Assembly: GCF_009937955.1 (NCBI RefSeq)
Contig: NZ_AP018439.1
Span: 3,534,001 to 3,598,000, forward strand
Direction of reading: 5' to 3'
From: Undibacterium sp. KW1
GTDB taxonomy: Bacteria; Pseudomonadota; Gammaproteobacteria; Burkholderiales; Burkholderiaceae_D
Length of the DNA stretch: 64,000 nt
This document shows positions 10,071 to 18,736 of the stretch, piece after piece (position 1 is the first letter of the stretch; every line of letters starts with the position of its first letter). The notes under the pieces are model-generated. The model did not search any database. It was not told where the DNA came from and worked only from the letters and a program-made list of their open reading frames with translations. A program made the position numbers and the translations under genes.

Positions 10071-10121
10071 ATGTTTCATAATGATGTTTCATATTGAATT
10101 ATGAAACATCAATTGAAACAT
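10071..10121. promoter_or_regulatory. Nested PrpR-type operator dyads
   Basis: Two ATGTTTCAT boxes (10071-10079 and 10084-10092) face ATGAAACAT (10101-10109) and TTGAAACAT (10113-10121). The two pairs share one centre near 10096, giving a nested dyad. It is about 110-160 bp upstream of the prp promoter, enhancer distance, and ends two bases before the prpR start codon, so it could also serve autorepression. Assignment to PrpR is inferred from position. Confidence 0.75.
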
Positions 10122-10123
10122 AT

Positions 10124-11736
10124 ATGAAACAACCTCCCGCACTACGCGACACCCACGACAAACCTGTCATCTGGACAGTCTCCATCTCGCGCCTGTTCGA
10201 TATGTTCCGTGACATCATGGTTGAGTATGACGTCAGCGCCGATATAGAACCCATACACATGGGTTTTGAAGAAGCGGCGCAATACCTGAAAGAACGCCTG
10301 CAAACCGAGAGATGTGATGCCGTCATCGCGGCAGGCTCGAATGGCGCTTACCTCAAAAACCGCCTGCCCGTCCCTGTCGTTATCGCCAAGGCCAGTGGCT
10401 TTGATGTCATGCAGGCACTGGCAAGAGCGCGCAAAGTGTCGCCAGCCATAGGCCTCATCAATTACCAGGAGACCATGCCTGAGCTGGCAGATTTCAAAAC
10501 CACTTTCGGTTTTCCGCTGGAGCAGCGCACCTATGTTACTGAAGAAGATGCACGGGCCCAGATCAGTGAACTCAAGGCGGGCGGCACCAAGGTCATCGTC
10601 GGCGCGGGCCTGATTACTGACCTGGCGGAGGAAGCCGGGCTGACTGGCATTTTCATGTATTCTGCCACCTCAATACGCCAGGCTTTTGACGATGCACTGG
10701 AGATCGCCCGTCTGACGCGACTGGAATCAGCCAGAGGCAGACATCACCCTGCGGCAGAATCATTACGAGCCAAGCATGGCCTGAATGATTTGCGCGGCGA
10801 GTCTGCTATCATGCAGGCAACTCGCAAGTCCATTGCCTTGTTTGCCCGCTCCCCGGCAACGGTGTTGTTACAAGGTGAAACAGGCACAGGCAAGGAGTTG
10901 GCAGCCCAGGCCTTGCACAGGGAGAGCACACGTGCACGCCAGCCCTTTGTTGCCGTGAATTGCGGTGCGATTGCTGAAAGCCTGCTGGAATCTGAATTGT
11001 TTGGCTATGAAGAAGGGGCTTTCACCGGCTCAAAGCGTGGCGGTCATGCAGGTTTGTTTGAGATTGCCCACAGAGGCACGGTATTCCTCGATGAGATTGG
11101 CGAAATGCCACTGACTTTGCAAACCCGCCTGTTGAGGGTGCTGGAAGAGCGCGAAATCAACCGCGTAGGCAGCATGCGCCCAATTCCCGTAGATGTGCGC
11201 ATCATCAGCGCTACCCATTGCGACCTCGAAAGCCGGGTAAAAGAAGGAAAGTTTCGTGCTGACCTGTATTTCCGCCTTGCTGTATTACGCCTGCATCTGC
11301 CCCCTTGCGTCAGCGTCCTGACGACCTGCTGCCCCTCGCAGTATGGTGCCTCAAGCATGCACTGGCTGCCATGGGTGCCAGACCACACGCCAACCTGCAT
11401 GCAGAAATAGCCACTTGCGGCAGTCTGCTGCAAACCTACGACTGGCCAGGAAATGTAAGAGAATTACGCAATCTCATGGAGCGCCTGGCCCTGTTCCTGG
11501 CGGCAGAACCCCTACAAGCCCCGACACCTGCCTTTGTGGCAAAAATCCTGCCTGAACTACATAAACAACAGCCCGGTGCAGAGGTGTCGGGCAGTCCAGC
11601 CAGCACTGGCGATCTGGCAGCACCAGAGTCCCTGGAACTGGTCATGGAAAAATTCAAGCACAACCGGGAAGCGGCGGCAGACTACCTGGGTATCAGCAGG
11701 ACGACTTTGTGGCGACGTCTCAAGCAAAAAACGTAA
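10124..11736 (+). pseudogene. prpR: PrpR, sigma-54 activator of the prp operon, frameshifted
   Basis: Divergent regulator of prp. Domains: PrpR N-terminal ligand domain (about 15-190), AAA+ domain with Walker A GETGTGKE (251-258), the sigma-54 contact loop GAFTGS (298-303), Walker B FLDEIGE, and a Fis-type helix-turn-helix at the end (NREAAADYLGISRTTLWRR). The frame breaks at a five-C run at 11300-11304. Reading on gives a stop at 11410 (428 residues, no sensor II or DNA-binding domain), while the missing end continues in the next frame to 11736. One extra C restores [15 protein letters not shown] and a 537-residue protein of normal size. The ATG at 10124 is used; an in-frame TTG lies at 10094. 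True mutation and base-calling error both remain possible. Confidence 0.85.
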
Positions 11737-11852
11737 TCATTTGAAACATTAATTGATCATCTGGAGGGCGAATTTTGTGTCGCTCTAAGGTAGAATGAAT
11801 TTGCGCTGCCACTCACAATCTTTGGGTGCGTTTATCTTGCATAAAAAATATT

Positions 11853-12218
11853 ATGAAAAAACTACTAATTGTTGACGATAGTAAAGTCTCCCGCATGGTG
11901 ATTCGTGCACACGTCAAAGCAGTGCACCCAGACTGGGAGTTTTTTGAGGCGGGCACTGGTGAAGACGCCATCAAGTCAGCCGCAGAGAACAAACCAGACT
12001 TTTGCACCATGGACATCAATATGCCAGGCATGTTGGGTACTGATGCTGCAGAGCAAATTTTGCAGCAACACCCCGAAGTGCGCATCGCCATTTTTTCCGC
12101 GAATGTGCAGGACACCATGCAAAACAGGGCCACCTCCATAGGCACCATCTTTGTCGCCAAGCCGGTGACTGAAAAGTCCATCACTATCGTCCTCAATTAT
12201 TTCGCGAGCGGCAAATGA
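11853..12218 (+). CDS. CheY-like single-domain response regulator
   Basis: A 121-residue receiver domain without an output domain. The acidic pair is D8-D9 (IVDDS), the phosphoacceptor D54 (CTMDINMPG), the switch Ser82 (IFSANV) and the conserved Lys103 (AKPV), so it should be phosphorylatable. The ATG at 11853 is chosen over a GTG at 11826 because MKKLLIVDDS is the canonical start. Its stop overlaps the next gene (ATGA), implying translational coupling with a CheC-like phosphatase. The cognate kinase is not in the window. Confidence 0.92.
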   Translation: MKKLLIVDDSKVSRMVIRAHVKAVHPDWEFFEAGTGEDAIKSAAENKPDFCTMDINMPGMLGTDAAEQILQQHPEVRIAIFSANVQDTMQNRATSIGTIFVAKPVTEKSITIVLNYFASGK

Positions 12219-12826
12219 ATTCCCTCACCGAACTTCATCTCGATGCATTAAGCGAGGTCTTCAATGTCGGCGCTGGCAGGGCTGCTGCCAGCCTCAGCGA
12301 TATTGTCGGTGAAGAAGTTCGCCTTTCTGTTCCCTCGGTCGAAATTCGCAAGTCCTCAGAAATAGATGTTTCTTCCATGGGTTTGCAGAGTGATCGCTTT
12401 GGTGCAGTACACCAAACTTTCAGCGGCTCTTTTGAAGCAGACGCCATCCTGCTGTTCACTGAGGAACATGCACTCAAAATCGTGCGCGACATGATGGGCT
12501 CGCAAATCAGCCTCGAAGACCTTGCCGAATTTGAACAGGAAGCGATGTGCGAACTGGGCAACATTATCCTCAATGCCTGCTTGTCAGCAATGGCGGATAT
12601 GCTAAATATTCCTTTGAATTGTTCATTGCCAGATTACTCCGTTGCCAGTACTGAGGAAATTTTCCGTCGCGTCAGCAATGATGCTCAACAGCCCTATGTC
12701 CTGCTGCTGCATATTGACCTGGCGATAGAAAGCCGTCATTCCGAGGGACATTTGATTTTCTTGCTAAGTTCAACTTCACTGGCCGATTTGGTGACGCAGC
12801 TTGATCACTTTCTGGGAGCTGTTTAA
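12215..12826 (+). CDS. CheC/CheX-type phosphatase
   Basis: A 203-residue protein with two CheC active-site signatures. The first is D-x3-E-x2-N at DALSEVFN followed by a Pro exactly 22 residues after the Asn. The second is E-x3-E-x2-N at EAMCELGN, again with Pro 22 residues on. CheC-family proteins remove phosphate from CheY-type regulators, and this one overlaps such a regulator by four bases, so the pair probably forms a phospho-relay switch. The second site has Glu where Asp/Ser is usual. Confidence 0.85.
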   Translation: MNSLTELHLDALSEVFNVGAGRAAASLSDIVGEEVRLSVPSVEIRKSSEIDVSSMGLQSDRFGAVHQTFSGSFEADAILLFTEEHALKIVRDMMGSQISLEDLAEFEQEAMCELGNIILNACLSAMADMLNIPLNCSLPDYSVASTEEIFRRVSNDAQQPYVLLLHIDLAIESRHSEGHLIFLLSSTSLADLVTQLDHFLGAV

Positions 12827-13849
12827 ATGGCGCAGTTGATGCCTGCTTCTGCCTACCGGGTAGATGAGATATTGAATACCATCAGCCTGGGGCTGATCGT
12901 GCTTGATGCGGACCAAACAGTACTCCTCTGGAATGGCTGGGTAGAGAGATATAGCGGCATCCCGGCCAGCCAGGCCTTGGGCAAACATGTATCTGAAGCC
13001 TTTGAAGAATTACCCAGCCGTGCCATATTAAGCGCAATTACCAATACCCTGAGCTATGGCTTGCCTGTCGTCTTGTCGAATGCCCTGCACCGCTCCCCTT
13101 TACCCCTGTTTCAGCGTGGCGAACAGGAAGTTGAGAAAAAACGGATAGACCAGTCTGTTACCATCACGCCGATCACGGCAGAGGACGGCGCACGCCAGTG
13201 CCTGATACAGATCAGTGATTCAACGACCTCGATCAAACGCGAAAAAATCCTGCGCACGCATTCTGAAGTATTAAAGCGTGAAGCCACGACCGATAGCCTG
13301 ACCGGCATCTATAACCGCCGTTTCTTTGATGAACACTACAAGATGGCCATCGGCCATGCGGTTCGCCATCATGTTCCCCTGACAGTCTTCATGGTCGATA
13401 TAGATTACTTCAAGGAATACAACGATAACTATGGCCATGTGGCCGGTGACAAAGCCTTGATACAGGTGGCCGCAGCCCTGCGCAAGCAATTACTCAGGGC
13501 GACTGATGTGCTGGCACGTTTCGGCGGTGAGGAATTCATCCTGATGCTTCCTAACATGGCACCGGACATAGCCATGCTGTTTGCAGAAAAACTGCGTACT
13601 GCAGTCTGGGATCTGAACATACCGCATTTCAAATCACACATCAGCCAGCGCATCAGCGTCAGCATAGGCTTTAGCAATTACCACAAGCATCCAGACGTTG
13701 ATGCCAATGCCTTGCTCAAGTGCGCTGACGCAGCACTCTATGAAGCCAAAAAGGCTGGCCGCAATCAAAGCTATTTTCTGCCCCTGCAGCAATTCAATAC
13801 CCAAACTACAGCACCCGCAGGCACCCTGCATAAATCTATCAGTCATTAA
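12827..13849 (+). CDS. PAS-GGDEF diguanylate cyclase
   Basis: A 340-residue soluble protein. A PAS domain (about 10-130, with GLIVLDADQTVLLWN) is linked by a short helix to a GGDEF domain (about 150-320). The active site is GGEEF at 233-237, a functional variant, with metal Asp191 in MVDIDYFK. The allosteric I-site RATD lies five residues before it (224-227), so product inhibition by c-di-GMP is expected. The start codon follows directly on the CheC-like stop, so the three genes form one operon that turns a phospho-signal into c-di-GMP. Confidence 0.9.
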   Translation: MAQLMPASAYRVDEILNTISLGLIVLDADQTVLLWNGWVERYSGIPASQALGKHVSEAFEELPSRAILSAITNTLSYGLPVVLSNALHRSPLPLFQRGEQEVEKKRIDQSVTITPITAEDGARQCLIQISDSTTSIKREKILRTHSEVLKREATTDSLTGIYNRRFFDEHYKMAIGHAVRHHVPLTVFMVDIDYFKEYNDNYGHVAGDKALIQVAAALRKQLLRATDVLARFGGEEFILMLPNMAPDIAMLFAEKLRTAVWDLNIPHFKSHISQRISVSIGFSNYHKHPDVDANALLKCADAALYEAKKAGRNQSYFLPLQQFNTQTTAPAGTLHKSISH

Positions 13850-13929
13850 CAAATGCCATTGAATACAGGCCACTAATGCGGGCCTGCCACTGATTGCCCC
13901 ACGCGTTTTAGAGCATATAAGGACATATT

Positions 13930-14805
13930 ATGACGAATTCTGTTTCATGTTTTTCCGTATCCCGTCGCTGCATGATCGTGGCCTTGGGTTTATTGACGTT
14001 CACGGGCCTGGCGCAAGCACAACAGGTCTTGCGTGTATCCGCCATACCTGACGAAGCACCAACTGAATTACAACGCAAGTTCAAACCACTGGGTACCATG
14101 CTGGAAAAGAAACTGGGCATGAAGGTAGAATTCATACCCGTCACTGATTATGCCGCGTCGGTAGAAGGACTGATCAACAAGAAACTGGACATGGTCTGGT
14201 TTGGTGGCTTCACTTTCGTGCAGGCCAAGGTACGCAGCAAAGACCAGGTCATACCGCTGGTGCAACGTGAAGAAGATGAAAAATTCAAATCGGTCTTCAT
14301 TACTACCGATAAAAATATTACCAAGCTGGAAGACCTCAAGGGCAAAACCTTCACCTTTGGTTCTGAGTCATCCACTTCCGGCCATCTGATGCCAAGGTCT
14401 TATTTGCTGGCCGCGAAGATCAACCCTGATACAGACATGAAACGCATCGCTTTTTCCGGCGCCCATGATGCGACTGTCGCTGCCGTATCTGGTGGCAAGG
14501 TAGATGCTGGCGCCCTGAATATCTCAGTCTGGGAAAAACTGTTGGCGCAGGGCAAGGTCGATACCAAGCTGGTGCATGTGTTCTACACTACCCCTGGCTA
14601 CTATGACTACAACTGGTCAGTACGTGCCGACATGCCTGCCGACTTGCGCAAGAAGATCAGCGATGCCTTCCTGAACCTTGATCCAGCCAACCCGCAAGAC
14701 AAAGAAATACTTGAGCTACAACGTGCCACCCGTTTCATCCCCACCAGGGCTGACAACTACAAAGCCATAGAAGCGGCAGCCCATAATGCAGGCCTGCTGA
14801 AGTAA
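13930..14805 (+). CDS. PhnD-type ABC transporter substrate-binding protein
   Basis: A 291-residue periplasmic binding protein with a signal peptide ending around ...GLAQAQQ and the phosphonate-binding-like fold: DYAASVEGLINKKLDMVWFGG, then GSESSTSGHLMPR lining the anion pocket. An AAGGA ribosome site precedes the ATG. The family binds phosphonates, phosphite or related oxyanions; some members cluster with selenium genes and are labelled putative selenate binders. No phosphonate lyase or selenium gene lies nearby, so the ligand is undecided. First gene of a four-gene importer operon. Confidence 0.85.
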   Translation: MTNSVSCFSVSRRCMIVALGLLTFTGLAQAQQVLRVSAIPDEAPTELQRKFKPLGTMLEKKLGMKVEFIPVTDYAASVEGLINKKLDMVWFGGFTFVQAKVRSKDQVIPLVQREEDEKFKSVFITTDKNITKLEDLKGKTFTFGSESSTSGHLMPRSYLLAAKINPDTDMKRIAFSGAHDATVAAVSGGKVDAGALNISVWEKLLAQGKVDTKLVHVFYTTPGYYDYNWSVRADMPADLRKKISDAFLNLDPANPQDKEILELQRATRFIPTRADNYKAIEAAAHNAGLLK

Positions 14806-15671
14806 TGCCGGCAGTAATGGCTACAGTACAGCTGCGCTTGCAGCAATTGAGTGTGGCTTTTCCCGGTGCGGCACACACTGCACCGGTGGCAGGGCAAGGG
14901 CAACAGCAATACCTACTTGAGAGCCTGAACCTGACAGTAGCCCAGGGTGAGCAAATTGCCATCATAGGCCCGTCTGGTGCCGGCAAAACCACGCTGCTAC
15001 ATACCCTGGCTGCGGCCCAGCAACCGGCCAGTGGACAATTCCAGTTCATGGAGCAGGATGTATGGGCCCTGTCGCACACGGCGCGCCATGCCTTGCGCCC
15101 TCACTTGTTTCTTGCACCACAAACACCGCCGTTACCTGCACGCCAGCGCGTCGTAACTGCGGTGCTGGCCGGACGCCTGCCGCACTGGACACTGGCGCAG
15201 GCGTTACGCAATCTGATCAAGCCCACCGACCCGCTGGCCGCCTGGCAAGCCTTGCAGCGATTTGATCTGCAACATAAGCTCTATGCCAGGGTCGATAAAC
15301 TGTCTGGCGGTGAGCGGCAGCGCTGTGGGCTGGCACGCCTGCTCTTGTCCGACGCCAGTCTCTTGTTGGTTGATGAACCCTTGTCTGCACTCGACCCGGC
15401 GCTGGCGCTGCAAACCTTGAACACCCTTCAGCAGGAAGCAAAGCAACGCAATGCGACGCTGATCTGCAGCCTGCATCAGGTGGAGCTGGCGCGCCAGCAC
15501 TTCCCGCGCATCATAGGCTTGCGCGCCGGTAAAATCCTGTTCGACAGCGACAAGGTCGATGACCAGATGATCGCCGACCTGTACCGGAACACGGGCAGTC
15601 CCCGGCAACAGTCATTGGATATGGCTGCGCCGGATCAGGCTGATTTCTCTGACGCTCCCCGCTGTTTTTAA
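14805..15671 (+). CDS. ABC importer ATPase (PhnC-like)
   Basis: A 288-residue ATP-binding subunit with Walker A GPSGAGKT, signature LSGGERQR and Walker B LLLVDEP. The start overlaps the upstream stop by one base (TAATG); a second ATG at 14817 is possible. It powers the two permeases that follow, six bases downstream. Compared with classical PhnC it has a longer C-terminal tail of about 30 residues with no visible motif. Confidence 0.9.
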   Translation: MPAVMATVQLRLQQLSVAFPGAAHTAPVAGQGQQQYLLESLNLTVAQGEQIAIIGPSGAGKTTLLHTLAAAQQPASGQFQFMEQDVWALSHTARHALRPHLFLAPQTPPLPARQRVVTAVLAGRLPHWTLAQALRNLIKPTDPLAAWQALQRFDLQHKLYARVDKLSGGERQRCGLARLLLSDASLLLVDEPLSALDPALALQTLNTLQQEAKQRNATLICSLHQVELARQHFPRIIGLRAGKILFDSDKVDDQMIADLYRNTGSPRQQSLDMAAPDQADFSDAPRCF

Positions 15672-15676
15672 GCACG

Positions 15677-16516
15677 ATGACACAGCAGGAGAGTCATCCA
15701 GAGATACAACATGATCCCGCATGGCGCATGCGGGTGACAGTCAGCTTGGGCATGTTGGTGCTGCTCTGGCCCATGCTGCAAATCACTGAATTCAAACCCT
15801 GGCAACTGATCGATGCACAAAGCCTGGGCGCAGCATGGCGCTTCCTGTCCGGTTTTTTTCCACCAGCGCATTCCACGGAATTTTTACTCATCGTGCTGGA
15901 GGCAAGCTGGCAAACCATTGCCATTGCCACGGCAGGCCTGACGCTGGCGCTGCTGGGGGCCATTCCCATGACCCTGATCGTCAACGAGCATTTATCGATC
16001 TCACGCATAGGTAGCGGGCGCATGCATGGCATGGCCAGACTGTTGCGCCAGCTCGTGCGCTGGATGCTGGTCTTGCTACGCAGCGTGCCCGAGCTGGTCT
16101 GGGCCTTGCTGTTCGTGCGGCTGGTCGGGCTGGGGCCGACTGCGGGCGTATTTGCCATCGCCCTGACTTATGCAGGCATGCTGGGCAAGGTCTATGCCGA
16201 AATACTGGAAGCCAGTGATGCCCACGCCACCGACAGCCTGCTCAGGAATGGCAGCAGCCGCCTGACAGCATTTCTGTATGGTGCATTGCCAAATGCCGCA
16301 CCAGAACTGATTTCCTACACCATCTATCGCTGGGAATGCGCGATACGCGGCTCTGTCGTCATGGGCTTTGTCGGTGCTGGTGGCCTGGGTCAGCGCATGG
16401 ATGAATCCATGAAAATGCTGTCTGGCGCGGAAGTATCCACCATGCTGATCGTGTTCGTACTGCTGGTGGGTCTTGCAGACCTGGCCAGTAAATTATTCCG
16501 CAAGGCACTGGCATGA
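15677..16516 (+). CDS. ABC importer permease 1 (PhnE-like)
   Basis: A 279-residue inner-membrane permease of the BPD_transp_1 type, with several hydrophobic helices and the cytoplasmic coupling-loop region around NGSSRLTAFLYGALP. Its last four bases overlap the next permease (ATGA). Two different PhnE-like permeases in one operon suggest a heterodimeric channel. Confidence 0.88.
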   Translation: MTQQESHPEIQHDPAWRMRVTVSLGMLVLLWPMLQITEFKPWQLIDAQSLGAAWRFLSGFFPPAHSTEFLLIVLEASWQTIAIATAGLTLALLGAIPMTLIVNEHLSISRIGSGRMHGMARLLRQLVRWMLVLLRSVPELVWALLFVRLVGLGPTAGVFAIALTYAGMLGKVYAEILEASDAHATDSLLRNGSSRLTAFLYGALPNAAPELISYTIYRWECAIRGSVVMGFVGAGGLGQRMDESMKMLSGAEVSTMLIVFVLLVGLADLASKLFRKALA

Positions 16517-17316
16517 GTGCACTTGATAACAAGATGCCAGTTGCACCGGCACTATTCAGTCCGCTCAAGCTGGTATTAAGTGTGGGCATCATCTTGCTGG
16601 TCATCGCCAGCTTTGTCAGCCTGAATATCGAATGGCGCGCCCTGTTCAGCGACGATGCCACAGGCAAAACCTGGGAGTTTTTGCTAGGCTTTGCGCCTCC
16701 TGACGTCAGCCCTGCCCTGCTGACAAAAACCGCGCTGGCTTCTTTTGAAACCCTGGCCATGTCGGCACTGGGCACCCTGATTGCCGCCATTCTGGGTCTG
16801 TTACTGGCTCTGCCAGCCAGCGGGCGCTTTGGCAAAACTGCAAAAAGTAGTACGCGTTTATTTTTAAATGTGGCGCGTGCCATCCCCGAACTGGTGTGGG
16901 CGTCCATTATGCTCATCGCCGCTGGCCTGGGCCCATTTGCAGGTACTATTGCGCTGGCCGCCCATACTACCGGCGTACTTGGCCGCCTGTTTGCTGAAGT
17001 ATTGGAAAACGCTGCGCCGCACGCAGAATCCACATTGCGCCTGAACGGTGCATCTGCCATCAATGCCTTCCTGTATGCGACACTGCCACAAAGCCTGCCG
17101 CAAATGCTGTCTTATACACTGTATCGCTGGGAAAACAATATCCGCGCCGCCGCCATCTTGGGCGTCGTCGGGGCCGGCGGTCTGGGGCAGATGTTGAAGT
17201 ACCATCTGTCACTATTCCAGATGCAGACCGCCGCCACGGTTATCGTCGCCATGCTGATACTGGTTGCCTTGGTAGATGCATTGAGCTTCGCGGTGCGGCG
17301 CTGGTTGATGCACTAA
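16513..17316 (+). CDS. ABC importer permease 2 (PhnE-like)
   Basis: A 267-residue integral membrane protein clearly related to permease 1. The shared loop is LNGASAINAFLYATLPQ and both carry a VGAGGLGQ motif near the last helices. Translationally coupled to permease 1. It ends 15 bp from the convergent transporter gene and no terminator is evident between them. Confidence 0.88.
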   Translation: MSALDNKMPVAPALFSPLKLVLSVGIILLVIASFVSLNIEWRALFSDDATGKTWEFLLGFAPPDVSPALLTKTALASFETLAMSALGTLIAAILGLLLALPASGRFGKTAKSSTRLFLNVARAIPELVWASIMLIAAGLGPFAGTIALAAHTTGVLGRLFAEVLENAAPHAESTLRLNGASAINAFLYATLPQSLPQMLSYTLYRWENNIRAAAILGVVGAGGLGQMLKYHLSLFQMQTAATVIVAMLILVALVDALSFAVRRWLMH

Positions 17317-17331
17317 CACTACCCATTAGCA

Positions 17332-18723
17332 CTACCAACTGATCACACAAGACAAAGCCAGCAAACCCAGGGCCAGGACAAAGTACAGCAACTGCAAGGG
17401 TATCATCCACTTCGCCCAGGTTGCCCAGGGTATGCGTGCCAGCGCCAGCACGCCAACGGTAATGCCGGATGTCGGTATCATCGGTGTCGTGAATTCACCA
17501 AACTGAAATGCCAGTATCGCCGTCTGTCTGCTCACACCAACCAGGTCAGCCAGAGGTGCCATGATGGGCATGGTCAGTGCCGCCTGCCCGCTGCCGGAAT
17601 GGATAAAGAAATTGATGACAGACTGGATCACAAACATCTTGTGTGCAGCGAAGATGGGATGTGAGGACTGCACGAACGGCATGAGGAAGTTCAACATCGT
17701 GTCAATGATATTCGCGTCCCGCGCCAGTATCATGGTGCCGCGTGCCAGGGCTATCACCAGTGCAGTGGTCACCAGGTCTTTCGCGCCTTGCATAAAAGCT
17801 TCGACAAAACTGTCAGCGTTGAGCTTGCCGACTATGCCTACCAGGATGGCCATGACCAGGAACAGAGCAGCAATCTCTTCTATATACCAGCTGTATTTAA
17901 CGACTCCCACGACCATGGTAATGAGAGTCAGCAGAAACATGCATAGCACCGCCTTGTGAGTAGCTGTCATCCCGGTAAAACTGGTGAATTCATCGATCCT
18001 GAGATTCTTGCGTTTTTCTTCATCAAGAACAAAGGTTGGGCTTAATTGTGGATTTTTCTTGATACGTGCTGCATACCAGCTGAGAAAAACAATAGTCACG
18101 ACTGTCGCCAGCAACCACGCAACAAGCCGGAAACCTATGCCAGAAAACAGCGGTACACCCGCAATCCCCTGGGCAATACCAACATTAAAAGGATTCAGGA
18201 ACGCCGCTGCAAACCCGACTTGCGAGCCAACGAAGGGTATTGATACGCCTATCACCGAGTCATAGCCAAGTGCCAGGGCCAGCGGGATAAAGATCATGAC
18301 GAAAGGTATGGCTTCTTCTGCCATGCCAAAGGTCGCCCCGCCCAAAGAAAATAGCGTTACGAACAAGGGAATGATGCCTGCCCTGACAAGGGTTGAATGC
18401 GTGTGCGCACGAGCCACGGATTTGATCATGGCATCAATTGCTTCGGTCTTTTGCAAGACCGCGAAAGCACCACCAACGATGAGTACAAAGCCGATGATCA
18501 ATGCCGCTTCAACAAAGCCCTTGATCGGCGCCATCATCAGGGCCACAGCACCTTGCGGATTGCTGGTGACATAATGAAAGCTGGCAGGATCTATCAGCGT
18601 CTTGCCATTCACCACATGGGTATCATATTTACCACCGGGTACCAGCCAGGTAGCCAGCGCGATCAGTGACAGCAAGGAAAACAGCAGAACAAAGGTATTC
18701 GGTAATCTGAGTTTTTTCAGCAT
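17332..18723 (-). CDS. YfcC-family basic amino acid / C4-dicarboxylate-type transporter
   Basis: A 463-residue membrane protein with about 11-12 hydrophobic segments and the family's LPNTFVLLFSL start, GMAEEAIPF and HSGSGQAALTMPI motifs. YfcC proteins are secondary carriers related to arginine/ornithine antiporters. The ATG at 18723 has AGGA seven bases upstream; the frame extends to 18828 but that part overlaps the upstream gene. It lies 13 nt behind the CphZ-like gene, so they are co-transcribed. In this setting it is a candidate inner-membrane carrier for beta-Asp-Arg dipeptide or for arginine; which one is an inference. Confidence 0.82.
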   Translation of the reverse strand: MLKKLRLPNTFVLLFSLLSLIALATWLVPGGKYDTHVVNGKTLIDPASFHYVTSNPQGAVALMMAPIKGFVEAALIIGFVLIVGGAFAVLQKTEAIDAMIKSVARAHTHSTLVRAGIIPLFVTLFSLGGATFGMAEEAIPFVMIFIPLALALGYDSVIGVSIPFVGSQVGFAAAFLNPFNVGIAQGIAGVPLFSGIGFRLVAWLLATVVTIVFLSWYAARIKKNPQLSPTFVLDEEKRKNLRIDEFTSFTGMTATHKAVLCMFLLTLITMVVGVVKYSWYIEEIAALFLVMAILVGIVGKLNADSFVEAFMQGAKDLVTTALVIALARGTMILARDANIIDTMLNFLMPFVQSSHPIFAAHKMFVIQSVINFFIHSGSGQAALTMPIMAPLADLVGVSRQTAILAFQFGEFTTPMIPTSGITVGVLALARIPWATWAKWMIPLQLLYFVLALGLLALSCVISW

Positions 18724-18736
18724 GATGCATTCCTGG

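Noticed and set aside
11741..11749. Single TTGAAACAT half-site after prpR
   Set aside because: One unpaired copy of a PrpR-like box with no promoter nearby; can arise by chance in AT-rich DNA.
13866..13886. Hairpin CAGGCC/GGCCTG after the diguanylate cyclase
   Set aside because: Only a six-base stem with a nine-base loop and no T run; too weak to call a terminator.
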